This document shows, one piece after another, positions 54,710 through 64,000 of a DNA stretch of 64,000 nucleotides. Location: positions 1,144,099 through 1,208,098 of the forward strand of contig NZ_SNYI01000002.1 of the NCBI RefSeq assembly GCF_004362865.1. The letters run 5' to 3'. The notes under the pieces were generated by a model. It did not search any database, was not told the DNA's origin, and saw nothing but the letters and a program-made list of their open reading frames with translations. Origin of the DNA: Zeaxanthinibacter enoshimensis. Its GTDB lineage: Bacteria > Bacteroidota > Bacteroidia > Flavobacteriales > Flavobacteriaceae. Every line of letters begins with the position of its first letter. Within the stretch, counting starts at the first letter, position 1. The position numbers and the translations under genes are program-made.

Positions 54710-55597
54710 TCAGGCCTGGATGGTCTTAAATGATTTCATAAATCCGGCGATCTGGGCCGTAAGTTCACGGGTTGCCGGTACAAGGGGCAGCCTGACCTCA
54801 GGGTTGCACAGTCCCTGTGCCGCCATCATGGCTTTTATCCCGGCAGGGTTCCCTTCCTTAAAAATAAGCTCCATCCCTTCCTTCATTTCCTCGTGCATGG
54901 CAAACGCCTCGTCTTCGACATGTTCCAGCCCCAGGCGGATCATTTTGCTGAACTCAGAAGGCAATCCCTGCGCGATTACGGATATAACCCCCGAGCCTCC
55001 TGAAAGCACTGTTTCCAGTGCGGTGATATCATCCCCGGAAATAACCATAAAGTCTTCCGGTTTCTTTCCGATGATCTTGTTTACCTGCTCCATATTCCCG
55101 GATGCTTCCTTGACCGCCACGATGTTAGGCAGTTCAGCCAGCCGGAGCACGGTTTCGGGCAGAACATTGCTCCCTGTCCTTGAGGGCACGTTATACAGAA
55201 TGATAGGTATGGCCGAAGCTTCAGCCAGCATTTTGTAATGCCGGTAGATACCCTCCTGTGTTGGCTTGTTATAGTATGGAGAAACGGAAAGAACTGCTTT
55301 AAATGGCTCCAGGTTGGTAGATTTAAGCTCATCGACCAGCTGAAAGGTATTATTACCTCCAACACCAAGTACCAGGGGAAGCCGGCCGGAATTCTGCTCG
55401 ATCACGGTCTTGATAACCAGCTGCTTTTCACTTTTGGCAAGCGTAACTGATTCTCCAGTGGTACCAAGGACCACCAGGTAATCTACTCCTCCCGCAATGC
55501 AATGCTCCACCACCTGTTTTAAAGCCTCTACATCTATGGTAAAATCAGCGTTAAAAGGGGTAATCAATGCAACTCCTGTTCCGTATAATGCTTCCAT
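54710..55597 (-). CDS. dapA: 4-hydroxy-tetrahydrodipicolinate synthase
   Basis: A 295-residue aldolase-type barrel that condenses pyruvate with aspartate semialdehyde, the first committed step of lysine and diaminopimelate synthesis. Signatures: GVALITPF, LGTTGESVTL, YNVPSRTG with the catalytic Tyr, and the Schiff-base Lys in VAVKEASG. Length is normal. Its start overlaps the stop of the upstream DUF6913 gene by one base. Confidence 0.97.
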   Translation of the reverse strand: MEALYGTGVALITPFNADFTIDVEALKQVVEHCIAGGVDYLVVLGTTGESVTLAKSEKQLVIKTVIEQNSGRLPLVLGVGGNNTFQLVDELKSTNLEPFKAVLSVSPYYNKPTQEGIYRHYKMLAEASAIPIILYNVPSRTGSNVLPETVLRLAELPNIVAVKEASGNMEQVNKIIGKKPEDFMVISGDDITALETVLSGGSGVISVIAQGLPSEFSKMIRLGLEHVEDEAFAMHEEMKEGMELIFKEGNPAGIKAMMAAQGLCNPEVRLPLVPATRELTAQIAGFMKSFKTIQA

Positions 55598-56139
55598 CAG
55601 TCTAATTCGTTCAGTACTTTTAAATATTTGTGTAATTCCTGTTTAAACAATTTAAAATCATCAAGCGGTACTTCCAGGATAAGATCGTTCAGGTTCTTAT
55701 CTACGCCAGAAAAACCGGCATTGATCCTTGCCCTGGTCTTAATGGTCATCAATTGCAACATCAGGTTCTCCTGGTCGTAATAATTCACCAGCAGATCGTA
55801 TTCCCTGCTGAGGAACTCGAGTACGTAACTGTTCTCTATCGCCCCTTTCCATCCCAGGTCCTTATCTGAAAAAACCGGGGTGGCGTAGGGAGAGTTCTTA
55901 TCGTAGAACCCCTTGTAACCGATCACCTTGATCGCATTGGGCTGCAAGTTAAAGTCCGAAACGAATTCCGAAAAGCGTTCGGCCTTGTCAAACTGATCCA
56001 GGTTGACGATAACCCCGATCTGCTTTATCCCCCTGCCCCTGGAGACCACTTTAGAGGGACTTTGCATCTCTGCTTTCAGGTATTTCAGCCCTGATTTGTG
56101 TTTGAATTTATCTTTAAGTCCCTTTAAAAACATGTACAT
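55597..56139 (-). CDS. DUF6913 protein
   Basis: A 180-residue soluble protein resembling DUF6913, a flavobacterial family of unknown function usually found beside dapA. After a basic N-terminus (LKDKFKHKSGLKYLK) comes an alpha/beta core (IGVIVNLDQFDKAERFSEF, KVIGYKGFYDKNS, YDLLVNYYDQEN). Translation is coupled to dapA through a one-base overlap. The start is at the ATG at 56139 or at 56133; a 22-base palindrome covers this start and the -7 box. Confidence 0.8.
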   Translation of the reverse strand: MYMFLKGLKDKFKHKSGLKYLKAEMQSPSKVVSRGRGIKQIGVIVNLDQFDKAERFSEFVSDFNLQPNAIKVIGYKGFYDKNSPYATPVFSDKDLGWKGAIENSYVLEFLSREYDLLVNYYDQENLMLQLMTIKTRARINAGFSGVDKNLNDLILEVPLDDFKLFKQELHKYLKVLNELD

Positions 56140-56160
56140 TTACATTTCTACAAATGTAAA
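56139..56160. promoter_or_regulatory. Palindrome over the DUF6913-dapA promoter
   Basis: TTTACATTT and AAATGTAAA are perfect 9-base inverted arms with a 4-base centre. On the minus strand TACATTTG (56158-56151) within the palindrome is a perfect -7 box, and the DUF6913 start codon is at its edge. A repressor bound here would block the dapA transcript. The divergent nucleotidase gene starts 39 bases away. Confidence 0.55.
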
Positions 56161-56199
56161 TAATATCCTTCCAAATACGCCGCTAAGATACGTCGCATA

Positions 56200-56964
56200 A
56201 TGAGTTTAAAAATAAAACATTTTGTTATAATTATAACATTATTGGGTGTTTACTCTTGCAGGCAGCAACCGCAGAGCATAAAGGCGATCAGTGGTAAACA
56301 GCTGCTGATACACGAAGAACTTCCCGCATCAGAGACAGTCGAGGCCTTTGTAAGACCTTACCGGGAACACCTGAACTCGGTGCTGGACAGTGCCCTGGCC
56401 TATGCCCCTCATCCCATCACCAGGACTGATGGTACGCTTAATAGTTCAGAAGGCAACCTGCTGGCCGATATTGTCATGCAGGAAGCGAATCCTATAGTGG
56501 AGGCGCGCACCGGGCGGAAGATCGACTTTGTGATGCTGAACCACGGTGGGATCCGCAGCCTGATTTCCCAGGGCGAGGTTACAGCAAGAACCGCTTACGA
56601 GGTTATGCCCTTTGAAAATGTCATCGTGATCCTTGCTATGAAAGGACAGGCGGTCCGCGACCTCGTAGATTACCTGGTTTCCTCCGGGGAGCCCCACCCT
56701 CTTTCAGGTATGCAGGTCCGCATCGGGCGAGACCGGGAACTAAAGTCGTTCCTGATTCAGGGAGCCCCATTTGACGAAGATAAGACCTATTATGTGGCCA
56801 CGTCTGATTACCTGGCTAAGGGAGGAGATTATATGGACTTTTTCAAATCCCGGGACACACTGATCGACACCGGATATTACCTGAGGAATGCCATGATAGA
56901 CCACTTTAAACGCGTTGACACTTTGCGGGCATCAGTTGATGACCGCTTTATTCAAATTAATTAA
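56200..56964 (+). CDS. 5'-nucleotidase C-terminal domain lipoprotein
   Basis: A 254-residue protein with a lipoprotein signal (LLGVYSC, near Cys20) followed by the substrate-binding C-terminal domain of UshA-type 5'-nucleotidases. Motifs: DGTLNSSEGNLLADIVMQ, LNHGGIRS, AYEVMPFENVIV and TSDYLAKGGDYMDF. The catalytic metallophosphatase domain is missing here but is encoded by the next gene, which starts after one base. Together they make a split two-piece enzyme for periplasmic nucleotide dephosphorylation. Confidence 0.9.
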   Translation: MSLKIKHFVIIITLLGVYSCRQQPQSIKAISGKQLLIHEELPASETVEAFVRPYREHLNSVLDSALAYAPHPITRTDGTLNSSEGNLLADIVMQEANPIVEARTGRKIDFVMLNHGGIRSLISQGEVTARTAYEVMPFENVIVILAMKGQAVRDLVDYLVSSGEPHPLSGMQVRIGRDRELKSFLIQGAPFDEDKTYYVATSDYLAKGGDYMDFFKSRDTLIDTGYYLRNAMIDHFKRVDTLRASVDDRFIQIN

Positions 56965-56965
56965 T

Positions 56966-57874
56966 ATGGAAAGAAGGTCCTTTATAAAGCGCACCGGCGC
57001 ATCTTCTGCATTTATAGGCTTGGGAGGCCTTGGCTTGTCGGCCTGTTCCGGCCCGGAAGTAAAACACCTGACCATATTGCATACCAATGATGTTCACAGC
57101 CATATAGATCCATTCCCGGCAGACCACAGCGCTTTTCCGCTGAAAGGAGGAATCGCCAGGCGGGCTGCCCTGATCGAAGAGATCCGGCGTGAAAATCCAA
57201 ATACCTTGTTGTTTGATGCCGGTGACATTTTCCAGGGAACTCCGTATTTTAATTTTTACGGGGGAGAATTGGAATTCAAGCTGATGAGCATGATGCGATA
57301 TGATGCCGCCACCATAGGAAACCATGATTTTGACAATGGACTGGAAGGTTTCCTTGCACAATTACCCCATGCCAATTTCCCATTCCTTTCCGCTAATTAT
57401 GATTTCACGGACACCATCCTTGACGGGATGGTAAGGCCCTACAAGGTCTTTGAACGCGATGGACTGAAGATCGGGGTGTTTGGATTAGGGATCATGTTAA
57501 AAGGAATAGTGAACGATGCGCTCTATGGAGAAACTCGTTACCTGGACCCTATAGAAATGGCTCAAGAAATGTCTGACATCCTGAAAAAGGAGGAGCGGTG
57601 CCACGTCGTGATCTGCTTATCCCACCTGGGGTATGAATACAAGAGAGGTGAATTGCCCAGTGACCTGGACCTGGCAGCGGCCACCCGCGGGATCGACCTT
57701 ATCATTGGCGGGCATACCCACACCTTCCTGGACAGGCCGGTAGTGAAGAAAAACCGCGACCAGCAGGATGTACTGGTTAACCAGGCCGGGTGTTACGGAG
57801 TTAACATGGGCCGGATCGATTTTTACTTTGATAATGATGGTATCCGGGCCAATGGCACCACTGTCAGTGTATAA
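56966..57874 (+). CDS. Metallophosphatase, catalytic half of a split 5'-nucleotidase
   Basis: A 302-residue calcineurin-like phosphoesterase. The N-terminus carries a twin-arginine motif (RRSFIKR) and a lipobox (LSAC), so it is exported folded. Metal-binding motifs are complete: HTNDVHSHID, DAGDIFQG, GNHDFDNG and GGHTHTF. It corresponds to the N-terminal half of UshA; the C-terminal half is the gene just before it. The ORF starts earlier at 56915, but the ATG at 56966 gives the Tat signal. Confidence 0.94.
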   Translation: MERRSFIKRTGASSAFIGLGGLGLSACSGPEVKHLTILHTNDVHSHIDPFPADHSAFPLKGGIARRAALIEEIRRENPNTLLFDAGDIFQGTPYFNFYGGELEFKLMSMMRYDAATIGNHDFDNGLEGFLAQLPHANFPFLSANYDFTDTILDGMVRPYKVFERDGLKIGVFGLGIMLKGIVNDALYGETRYLDPIEMAQEMSDILKKEERCHVVICLSHLGYEYKRGELPSDLDLAAATRGIDLIIGGHTHTFLDRPVVKKNRDQQDVLVNQAGCYGVNMGRIDFYFDNDGIRANGTTVSV

Positions 57875-57901
57875 TACATATAACCTCAGCTCTAAAAAGC
57901 C

Positions 57902-58741
57902 TTGAAACAAGCGGATCCACATAAAAGCATATTAAAGGCCGGTATCTTTAGATTCCGGGACCAGAAACTGGAGGCTGTGGAAGATGCTTTGGCTGTCGAA
58001 GACCCACTGGAGATCGGGATAATGATCCCAGGCCAGATTCCGCCTGTCCCGGCACAGACCATCTCGCTTACCATGCGAACCCCGGGGAATGACCGGGAAC
58101 TGGCTGCCGGTTATTTATTTACCGAGGGTATTATCAGGCAGCGCGATGAGATTATACAGGTGCTGGATTTACCGGCCCTGGTCACCCTTGTCCTTAAGCC
58201 TGACCAGGAGCGAGACCTCAGCGTCCTCGAGAGACGTTCTGTCACCAGCAGCAGTTGTGGCGTATGCGGGAAACTGAGTGCATCCGCCATTCGCCGGGAG
58301 CCTGCATACCGGGAAAACGCCTCTTTTGAACCCATAGAGTCTAGCGTGCTCCAGGAGCTCCCCGAGAACCTGAGGGCTGCCCAACACAATTTTGAACGTA
58401 CCGGAGGGCTGCATGCCGCGGCGCTTTTTGATGCTGAGGGTAACTTACAGTTGCTCCGGGAAGATGTAGGCAGACACAATGCTCTCGACAAATTGCTGGG
58501 CGCTGCCCTGATGGCCGGGATGCTTCCCCTGTCGCACCAGGTCCTCCTGCTGAGTGGCAGGACCAGCTTTGAGCTTGTCCAGAAAGCAGCCATGGGGGGA
58601 ATCCGGATGGTGGTATCCGTCGGTGCACCATCCAGCAAGGCCCTGCAGCTGGCCAGGGAGTACGACATTACACTTGCAGGCTTTTTAAAATCGAACGGCT
58701 TTAACATCTATCACGGGGAGAACAGGATAAAATTTGATTAA
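57902..58741 (+). CDS. fdhD: Formate dehydrogenase accessory sulfurtransferase FdhD
   Basis: A 279-residue sulfurtransferase that passes sulfur from IscS to the molybdopterin cofactor of formate dehydrogenases. The key loop SSSCGVCGKLS holds the two cysteines; REDVGRHNALDKLLG and LSGRTSFELVQKA are conserved. It starts at a TTG (57902), and the sequence after it (FRFRDQKLEAVEDALAVEDP) matches the family start; no ATG is near. It lies just upstream of the FdhF-like oxidoreductase it probably serves. Confidence 0.95.
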   Translation: MKQADPHKSILKAGIFRFRDQKLEAVEDALAVEDPLEIGIMIPGQIPPVPAQTISLTMRTPGNDRELAAGYLFTEGIIRQRDEIIQVLDLPALVTLVLKPDQERDLSVLERRSVTSSSCGVCGKLSASAIRREPAYRENASFEPIESSVLQELPENLRAAQHNFERTGGLHAAALFDAEGNLQLLREDVGRHNALDKLLGAALMAGMLPLSHQVLLLSGRTSFELVQKAAMGGIRMVVSVGAPSSKALQLAREYDITLAGFLKSNGFNIYHGENRIKFD

Positions 58742-58750
58742 ATTCAGGTT

Positions 58751-59125
58751 ATGAAAATCAGGATAAAAGATAATTCGGTTCGTTTCAGACTCACCAGGTC
58801 TGAAGTTGAGGAGTTTGGAAACACGGGGCACTACGCTTCGCATACAGAATTCAACGGTTCAAAGTTTGGATATGCCCTGCAGGTTCAGGACGGGATCAGC
58901 GAATTACAGGCCGGGTTCACTGATAACACCATAACCTTGTATGTGCCAATTAATCTTGCAGAAGAATGGGCGAATACAGACAAAGTAGGTCTTGCGAACA
59001 GCTATACCCTGAATAGCGGGAAGCCATTGCTGTTATTGCTGGAAAAGGACTTTGTTTGTTTAGACGAACGCAGCGAGGACGAATCGGACAACTATCCCAA
59101 TCCAAAAGCCACTATTCATGAGTGA
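58751..59125 (+). CDS. DUF7009 protein
   Basis: A 124-residue soluble protein of the DUF7009 family, with a conserved start MKIRIKDNSVRFRLTRSEV and a beta-rich middle. Function unknown. It sits between fdhD (9 bases) and the oxidoreductase gene (8-base overlap), so a role in making or partnering that molybdoenzyme is likely but is inferred only from position. There are no metal-binding clusters; a single Cys lies in FVCLDER. Confidence 0.82.
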   Translation: MKIRIKDNSVRFRLTRSEVEEFGNTGHYASHTEFNGSKFGYALQVQDGISELQAGFTDNTITLYVPINLAEEWANTDKVGLANSYTLNSGKPLLLLLEKDFVCLDERSEDESDNYPNPKATIHE

Positions 59126-61439
59126 GCGACCCGACCAGGAGACCCCGGAAGAAATTAGCCCGGAAGAGTTTACAGGCCTCAAAACAGGCGGAGAATCCGG
59201 CTCAGCGGCGGGACTCCCGGCTGTGCTTATGTCGGCAAAACACGTTTTCAGTGTTATGGGATTGCAACGGGGTATGAAAGCCCTGCTGAACCTCAACCAG
59301 AAGGGTGGCATCGATTGCCCGGGTTGTGCCTGGCCTGATCCGGATGACAAACGCAGCCCGGTGGCTGAATACTGCGAGAACGGCGCAAAAGCCATCGCAG
59401 AGGAGTCGACCACCAGGAAAGCAGGACCCGAGTTTTTCTCATCTAACAGCATTTCCGAACTGGCACAGCTTTATGATCACGAACTGGGCAAAAGCGGCCG
59501 CATCGCCCAGCCCATGTATTTACCCGAAGGCAAGCAACATTACGAAGAGATCAGTTGGGACGATGCTTTTAAAGTTATCGCCGAAGAATTGCGGGGTCTG
59601 GCTTCTCCTGATGAAGCAATCTTTTATACTTCGGGGCGAACCAGTAATGAAGCTGCTTTCCTCTACCAGCTTTTCGTACGCGAATACGGCACTAACAATA
59701 TGCCGGATTGCAGTAATATGTGTCACGAAAGCACAGGGGTAGCGTTGTCAGAAACCCTTGGTATCGGGAAAGGATCGGTCAAGCTCGAAGATTTCTACGA
59801 AACCGAGGTCATTGTGATCATGGGCCAGAACCCGGGTACTAACCACCCGCGTATGTTAACGGCGCTTCAGAAAGCCAAACGAAACGGCGCGATAATAATA
59901 TCCGTCAATCCCCTCTTTGAAACAGGGCTCCGGGCATTTAAAAATCCCCAGGAAATCAGGGGATTGCTTGGAATGTCGACAGACCTGACTGATCATTACC
60001 TGCAGGTTCGTATCAACGGAGATATGGCGCTTCTGCAGGCAATAGCCAAAGTGCTGCTCGAAGAGGAAGAAGCACATCCCGGAAAAGTTCTGGACCACCA
60101 GTTCATCAGGGAAAAAACAGAGGGTTCTGCGAAATACCTGCAGCACCTCAACACTTTATCTATGGATGCACTGGTCGAGAACTGCGGCATAGCTGAAGAA
60201 AAGATCCGGGAAGTTGTAAAAGCCATCCGTTTCAAGAATAAAATGATCATATGCTGGGCTATGGGGCTTACACAGCATAAGAATTCGGTGGACACCATCA
60301 AAGAGGTTGTCAACCTGCTCCTTTTAAAAGGAAGCATAGGAAAGTCGGGGGCAGGCACCTGTCCTGTAAGAGGACATAGTAATGTACAGGGAGACCGGAC
60401 CATGGGTATATACGAAAAACCTTCAGACACACTTCTCGATAACTTGGAGAAGGTATTTGGAATATCCCCACCCCGGGAATACGGTTACGATACCGTGAAA
60501 AGTATAGAGGCCATGCACCAGGGTAAAGCGAAGTTCTTTATGGGGATGGGGGGTAATTTTCTTTCGGCTACGCCGGATACACATCATACGGCAGAAGCCA
60601 TGAGGAAGTGTAACCTCACCGTTCACGTAAGCACAAAACTGAATCGAAGTCACCTGGTACATGGTAAGAAAGCACTGATCCTCCCTACCCTGGGAAGATC
60701 AGACGTGGACTATAAGAACGGGCAGCAGCAATTTGTCAGCGTGGAAAATTCGACCGGTGTGGTTCACAGTTCCCAGGGGAAATTAAAACCTGTATCCGAT
60801 AAATTGCTCAGTGAACCCGAGATCATATGCCGGATGGCCCAGGCGGTACTCCCGGGCAGCAAGATCAATTGGGCCCATTTCAATGTAAACTACGACCATA
60901 TCAGGGATGCTATAGAAAAGTGCGTTCCCGGGTTTGATGATTATAACCGGAGGGTACGGCGGGGACGGGGATTCTACCTCCCAAACTGTGCGAGGGAAGG
61001 TAATTTTGATACAGATAGCGGGAAAGCAAATTTTACGGTTTCAGAAATTTCCCCTATCCCTTTAGAGAAAGAAGAATACCTCATGATGACCATACGTTCG
61101 CATGACCAGTACAATACTACTATTTACGGGTTAAATGACAGGTACAGGGGTATCCGGAATGAAAGAAGGGTAGTTCTGATGAACCGGGAAGATATGGAAG
61201 AGGCTGGCCTGGAAAACAAAACGGTGGTCAATCTTTATAACAACCACGGGGGCAGATCCAGGATAGCACATAATTTCATTGCCCTTGCCTACGATATACC
61301 ACGCAGGATGATTGCCACTTATTTCCCGGAAGCCAATGTGCTGGTGCCACACAGCAGCACGGCGAAATACAGCAATTGCCCTACCTCTAAATCTGTAGTT
61401 GTACGCATCCAGGCATCGGCAAAACAACATCAGGCGTAA
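59118..61439 (+). CDS. FdhF/YdeP family molybdopterin oxidoreductase
   Basis: A 773-residue catalytic subunit of the molybdopterin (Mo-bisPGD) oxidoreductase superfamily, YdeP branch. The N-terminus has GGIDCPGCAWPDP; then come ISWDDAFKVIAEEL, FYTSGRTSNEA, NMCHESTGVALSE, VIMGQNPGTNHPRML, GTCPVRGHSNVQGDRT and a C-terminal cofactor-binding cap (TIRSHDQYNTTIYG). The four-cysteine 4Fe-4S motif of FdhF is not obvious. The true substrate is uncertain; the family is linked to formate dehydrogenase-like activity and acid resistance. It overlaps DUF7009 by 8 bases and the convergent gene by 10. Confidence 0.93.
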   Translation: MSERPDQETPEEISPEEFTGLKTGGESGSAAGLPAVLMSAKHVFSVMGLQRGMKALLNLNQKGGIDCPGCAWPDPDDKRSPVAEYCENGAKAIAEESTTRKAGPEFFSSNSISELAQLYDHELGKSGRIAQPMYLPEGKQHYEEISWDDAFKVIAEELRGLASPDEAIFYTSGRTSNEAAFLYQLFVREYGTNNMPDCSNMCHESTGVALSETLGIGKGSVKLEDFYETEVIVIMGQNPGTNHPRMLTALQKAKRNGAIIISVNPLFETGLRAFKNPQEIRGLLGMSTDLTDHYLQVRINGDMALLQAIAKVLLEEEEAHPGKVLDHQFIREKTEGSAKYLQHLNTLSMDALVENCGIAEEKIREVVKAIRFKNKMIICWAMGLTQHKNSVDTIKEVVNLLLLKGSIGKSGAGTCPVRGHSNVQGDRTMGIYEKPSDTLLDNLEKVFGISPPREYGYDTVKSIEAMHQGKAKFFMGMGGNFLSATPDTHHTAEAMRKCNLTVHVSTKLNRSHLVHGKKALILPTLGRSDVDYKNGQQQFVSVENSTGVVHSSQGKLKPVSDKLLSEPEIICRMAQAVLPGSKINWAHFNVNYDHIRDAIEKCVPGFDDYNRRVRRGRGFYLPNCAREGNFDTDSGKANFTVSEISPIPLEKEEYLMMTIRSHDQYNTTIYGLNDRYRGIRNERRVVLMNREDMEEAGLENKTVVNLYNNHGGRSRIAHNFIALAYDIPRRMIATYFPEANVLVPHSSTAKYSNCPTSKSVVVRIQASAKQHQA

Positions 61440-61744
61440 TCTCCCAGGATAGTTTTTACCAATCGGTCCTGCTCTTCCTGCAGGCTTTCTGACGGATAGG
61501 GCTTCCCTATGCGGCCATACCAGTAGTTGGCATTAAAACGATCTCCTTCCTTCCGGTGAAGATACCCATGGATCCAGCTACCCATTTCCGTATTCAGCTC
61601 CTGGGCTATGTCATGAGACTTTTCCCAGTTATTCTTAAAATCCCACCACATTGCTTTCAGGGCCAGCGGCCACGAGTTCACAGGCAAGTCGCTATCCAGG
61701 GACTTTTTGAATTCTTCCAGTGTTTTAGGTACAACGCTCATCAT
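61430..61744 (-). CDS. Small unrecognised protein, 104 residues
   Basis: A small soluble protein, Trp-rich and acidic, with WPLALKAMWWDFKNNW, then SWIHGYLHRKEGDRFNANYWYGR and GKPYPSESLQEEQDRL. I cannot name a family, but the pattern suggests a compact conserved protein. It has an exact TATCTTTG -7 box at 61780-61773 on its strand. Its last 10 bases overlap the end of the oxidoreductase gene. Confidence 0.72.
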   Translation of the reverse strand: MMSVVPKTLEEFKKSLDSDLPVNSWPLALKAMWWDFKNNWEKSHDIAQELNTEMGSWIHGYLHRKEGDRFNANYWYGRIGKPYPSESLQEEQDRLVKTILGDYA

Positions 61745-61871
61745 CTTTGATAAATATTTACAGTCCTACGGACAAAGATACCATGGCCTCGTCCCAAAAT
61801 CTGCAGCCGATTAGGACGAAAATTGATTTATTGGCCAAATGATGGCGTTTAACCCTTTAAATTGATCAACC

Positions 61872-62642
61872 ATGAAAAAACTAAATTTTTACCTGTTATG
61901 GGTTCTGAGCATTGCATTAATTCCAGGCTATGGCCTGATGGCCCAGGAAGAGAACAACGATTATGTGATGTATGAAAGTATCATCCTGACGCCGAATAAC
62001 ACCAAGTTAAAGGTGCTGGGCGAAAATATGCAGAAACACAACCAGAAATATCATAGCACGGCTCCTTATTCAGCCAATGTCTACAATATTTCGACAGGGG
62101 CAAATGCAGGTAAAATGATATGGATGATGGGACCCATGAAGTTTGCTGACCTTGACAAGCGTCCGGCCGAGGGCGGTCACGATGAAGACTGGAGAGATAA
62201 TATTATGCCCTATATAAATGAACTAGGTACCGCAGAATACTGGAAGGCAGACAGTAAGTTGTCTAACCTGTCTATGATGGATGGCACGCCCGGGCAGTAT
62301 CCAATTATCTATGTACGCTACTGGGATGTTGAAAAAGGTCAGGGTCATAACGTGGATAAATTCCTGGAGACCGTGAGCAGTACTATTAAAAATATGCCGG
62401 GCGATAATACATGGGGAGTCTATGATAACCAATTCCGACAGGGAGAGGCAGGTCGCCACCTTGCTACTGTGAGCTTCCACAAGAAATGGGCAGAATTGGA
62501 TGAACCCAATAAATTCCGGGAATCGTACAACGAGATGCACGGAGAAAATACATGGGACGCTTTTATCAAGAACAACCAAATGACCTTTTCCAATAGCTGG
62601 GATGAGATCTGGGTGTACAACAAGAAGCTTAGCGGCGAATAA
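61872..62642 (+). CDS. Exported protein with two similar halves
   Basis: A 256-residue exported protein: signal peptide (VLSIALIPGYGLMAQ), then two halves that resemble each other. In the first, VYNISTGANAGKMIW is followed by KFADLDKRPAEGG and a Trp-rich helix; in the second, VYDNQFRQGEAGRHLA is followed by KKWAELDEPNKF and NTWDAFIKNN. The repeat pattern is like two fused dimeric alpha/beta barrel (ABM/NIPSNAP-like) domains. Function unknown. It is followed by a strong terminator. Confidence 0.8.
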   Translation: MKKLNFYLLWVLSIALIPGYGLMAQEENNDYVMYESIILTPNNTKLKVLGENMQKHNQKYHSTAPYSANVYNISTGANAGKMIWMMGPMKFADLDKRPAEGGHDEDWRDNIMPYINELGTAEYWKADSKLSNLSMMDGTPGQYPIIYVRYWDVEKGQGHNVDKFLETVSSTIKNMPGDNTWGVYDNQFRQGEAGRHLATVSFHKKWAELDEPNKFRESYNEMHGENTWDAFIKNNQMTFSNSWDEIWVYNKKLSGE

Positions 62643-62660
62643 CCAAAATTATACAGAATA

Positions 62661-62687
62661 AAAAACCCTCCGTTACGGAGGGTTTTT
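62661..62687. terminator. Bidirectional terminator
   Basis: AAAAACCCTCCG pairs with CGGAGGGTTTTT around a 3-base loop. A on the left and T on the right let it end both the rightward gene at 61872 and the leftward ligA. Confidence 0.9.
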
Positions 62688-62691
62688 CAGT

Positions 62692-64000
<1,309 letters not shown>

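Overview
The window is a chromosomal core-genome segment of a member of the Flavobacteriaceae (phylum Bacteroidota). Evidence: -7 boxes of the TAnnTTTG type with an upstream TTG and no obvious Shine-Dalgarno sequences, a Bacteroidota small SRP RNA, a PorP/SprF type IX secretion protein, a bacillithiol-type YtxJ, RprX/RprY, the Bacteroidota form of RNA polymerase omega in the order bamD-rpoZ-coaBC-DUF4835-recN, and many small lipoproteins. The genus cannot be fixed from sequence alone; a marine flavobacterium fits. I see no transposase, integrase, phage, CRISPR, rRNA or tRNA. Two genes are cut by the edges: sdaA at the left and ligA at the right.

Layout. 1-8.3 kb: end of serine dehydratase, a small NTF2-like exported protein, panB with an RluA-type pseudouridine synthase and a DUF4252 lipoprotein, a large helical protein of unknown role, leuA-leuB, and a TlpA-like lipoprotein. 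8.4-18.6 kb: pheT, a fasciclin protein, an ABC-F ATPase with one degenerate composite ATP site, a thioredoxin-fold lipoprotein without its cysteines, a transaldolase-family aldolase, an SDR, the SRP RNA with a textbook promoter, and glutaminyl cyclotransferase with a thioesterase. 19-24 kb: a signalling cluster made of a LytTR regulator with a degenerate receiver, a tiny Asp-rich repeat lipoprotein with its own terminator, a TPR sensor kinase, a NarL-type regulator, and an unrecognised protein. The cluster is bracketed by two copies of the same hairpin element.

24-36 kb: glyA, fahA, an unknown lipoprotein, ytxJ diverging from clpB, a TetR regulator with a dyad operator, a PorP/SprF fusion, smpB and pcm. 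36.3-43.6 kb: a rightward run of closely packed genes (Gfo/Idh oxidoreductase, 3-hydroxybutyryl-CoA dehydrogenase, DUF1015, YggS, an exonuclease-GIY-YIG fusion, a K+ channel with a zinc ribbon, miaA, gluconokinase). 43.6-56.1 kb: leftward genes for RprXY, coaE-YbbR-GT2, fabI, recN, DUF4835, coaBC, rpoZ, bamD, dapA and DUF6913. 56.2-61.4 kb: a split 5'-nucleotidase pair, then fdhD, DUF7009 and an FdhF/YdeP molybdopterin oxidoreductase. The end holds two unrecognised genes and ligA.

Most of the content is housekeeping: CoA synthesis (panB, coaBC, coaE), leucine and lysine synthesis, tRNA charging and modification, ribosome rescue, DNA repair, protein quality control and outer membrane assembly. 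The most unusual part is the 19-24 kb cluster. It could be a small lipopeptide-linked sensory circuit, but that role is inferred. Genes are tightly packed: several convergent pairs overlap tail to tail, and only one gene-free stretch exceeds 300 bases (17189-17599, which holds the SRP RNA).
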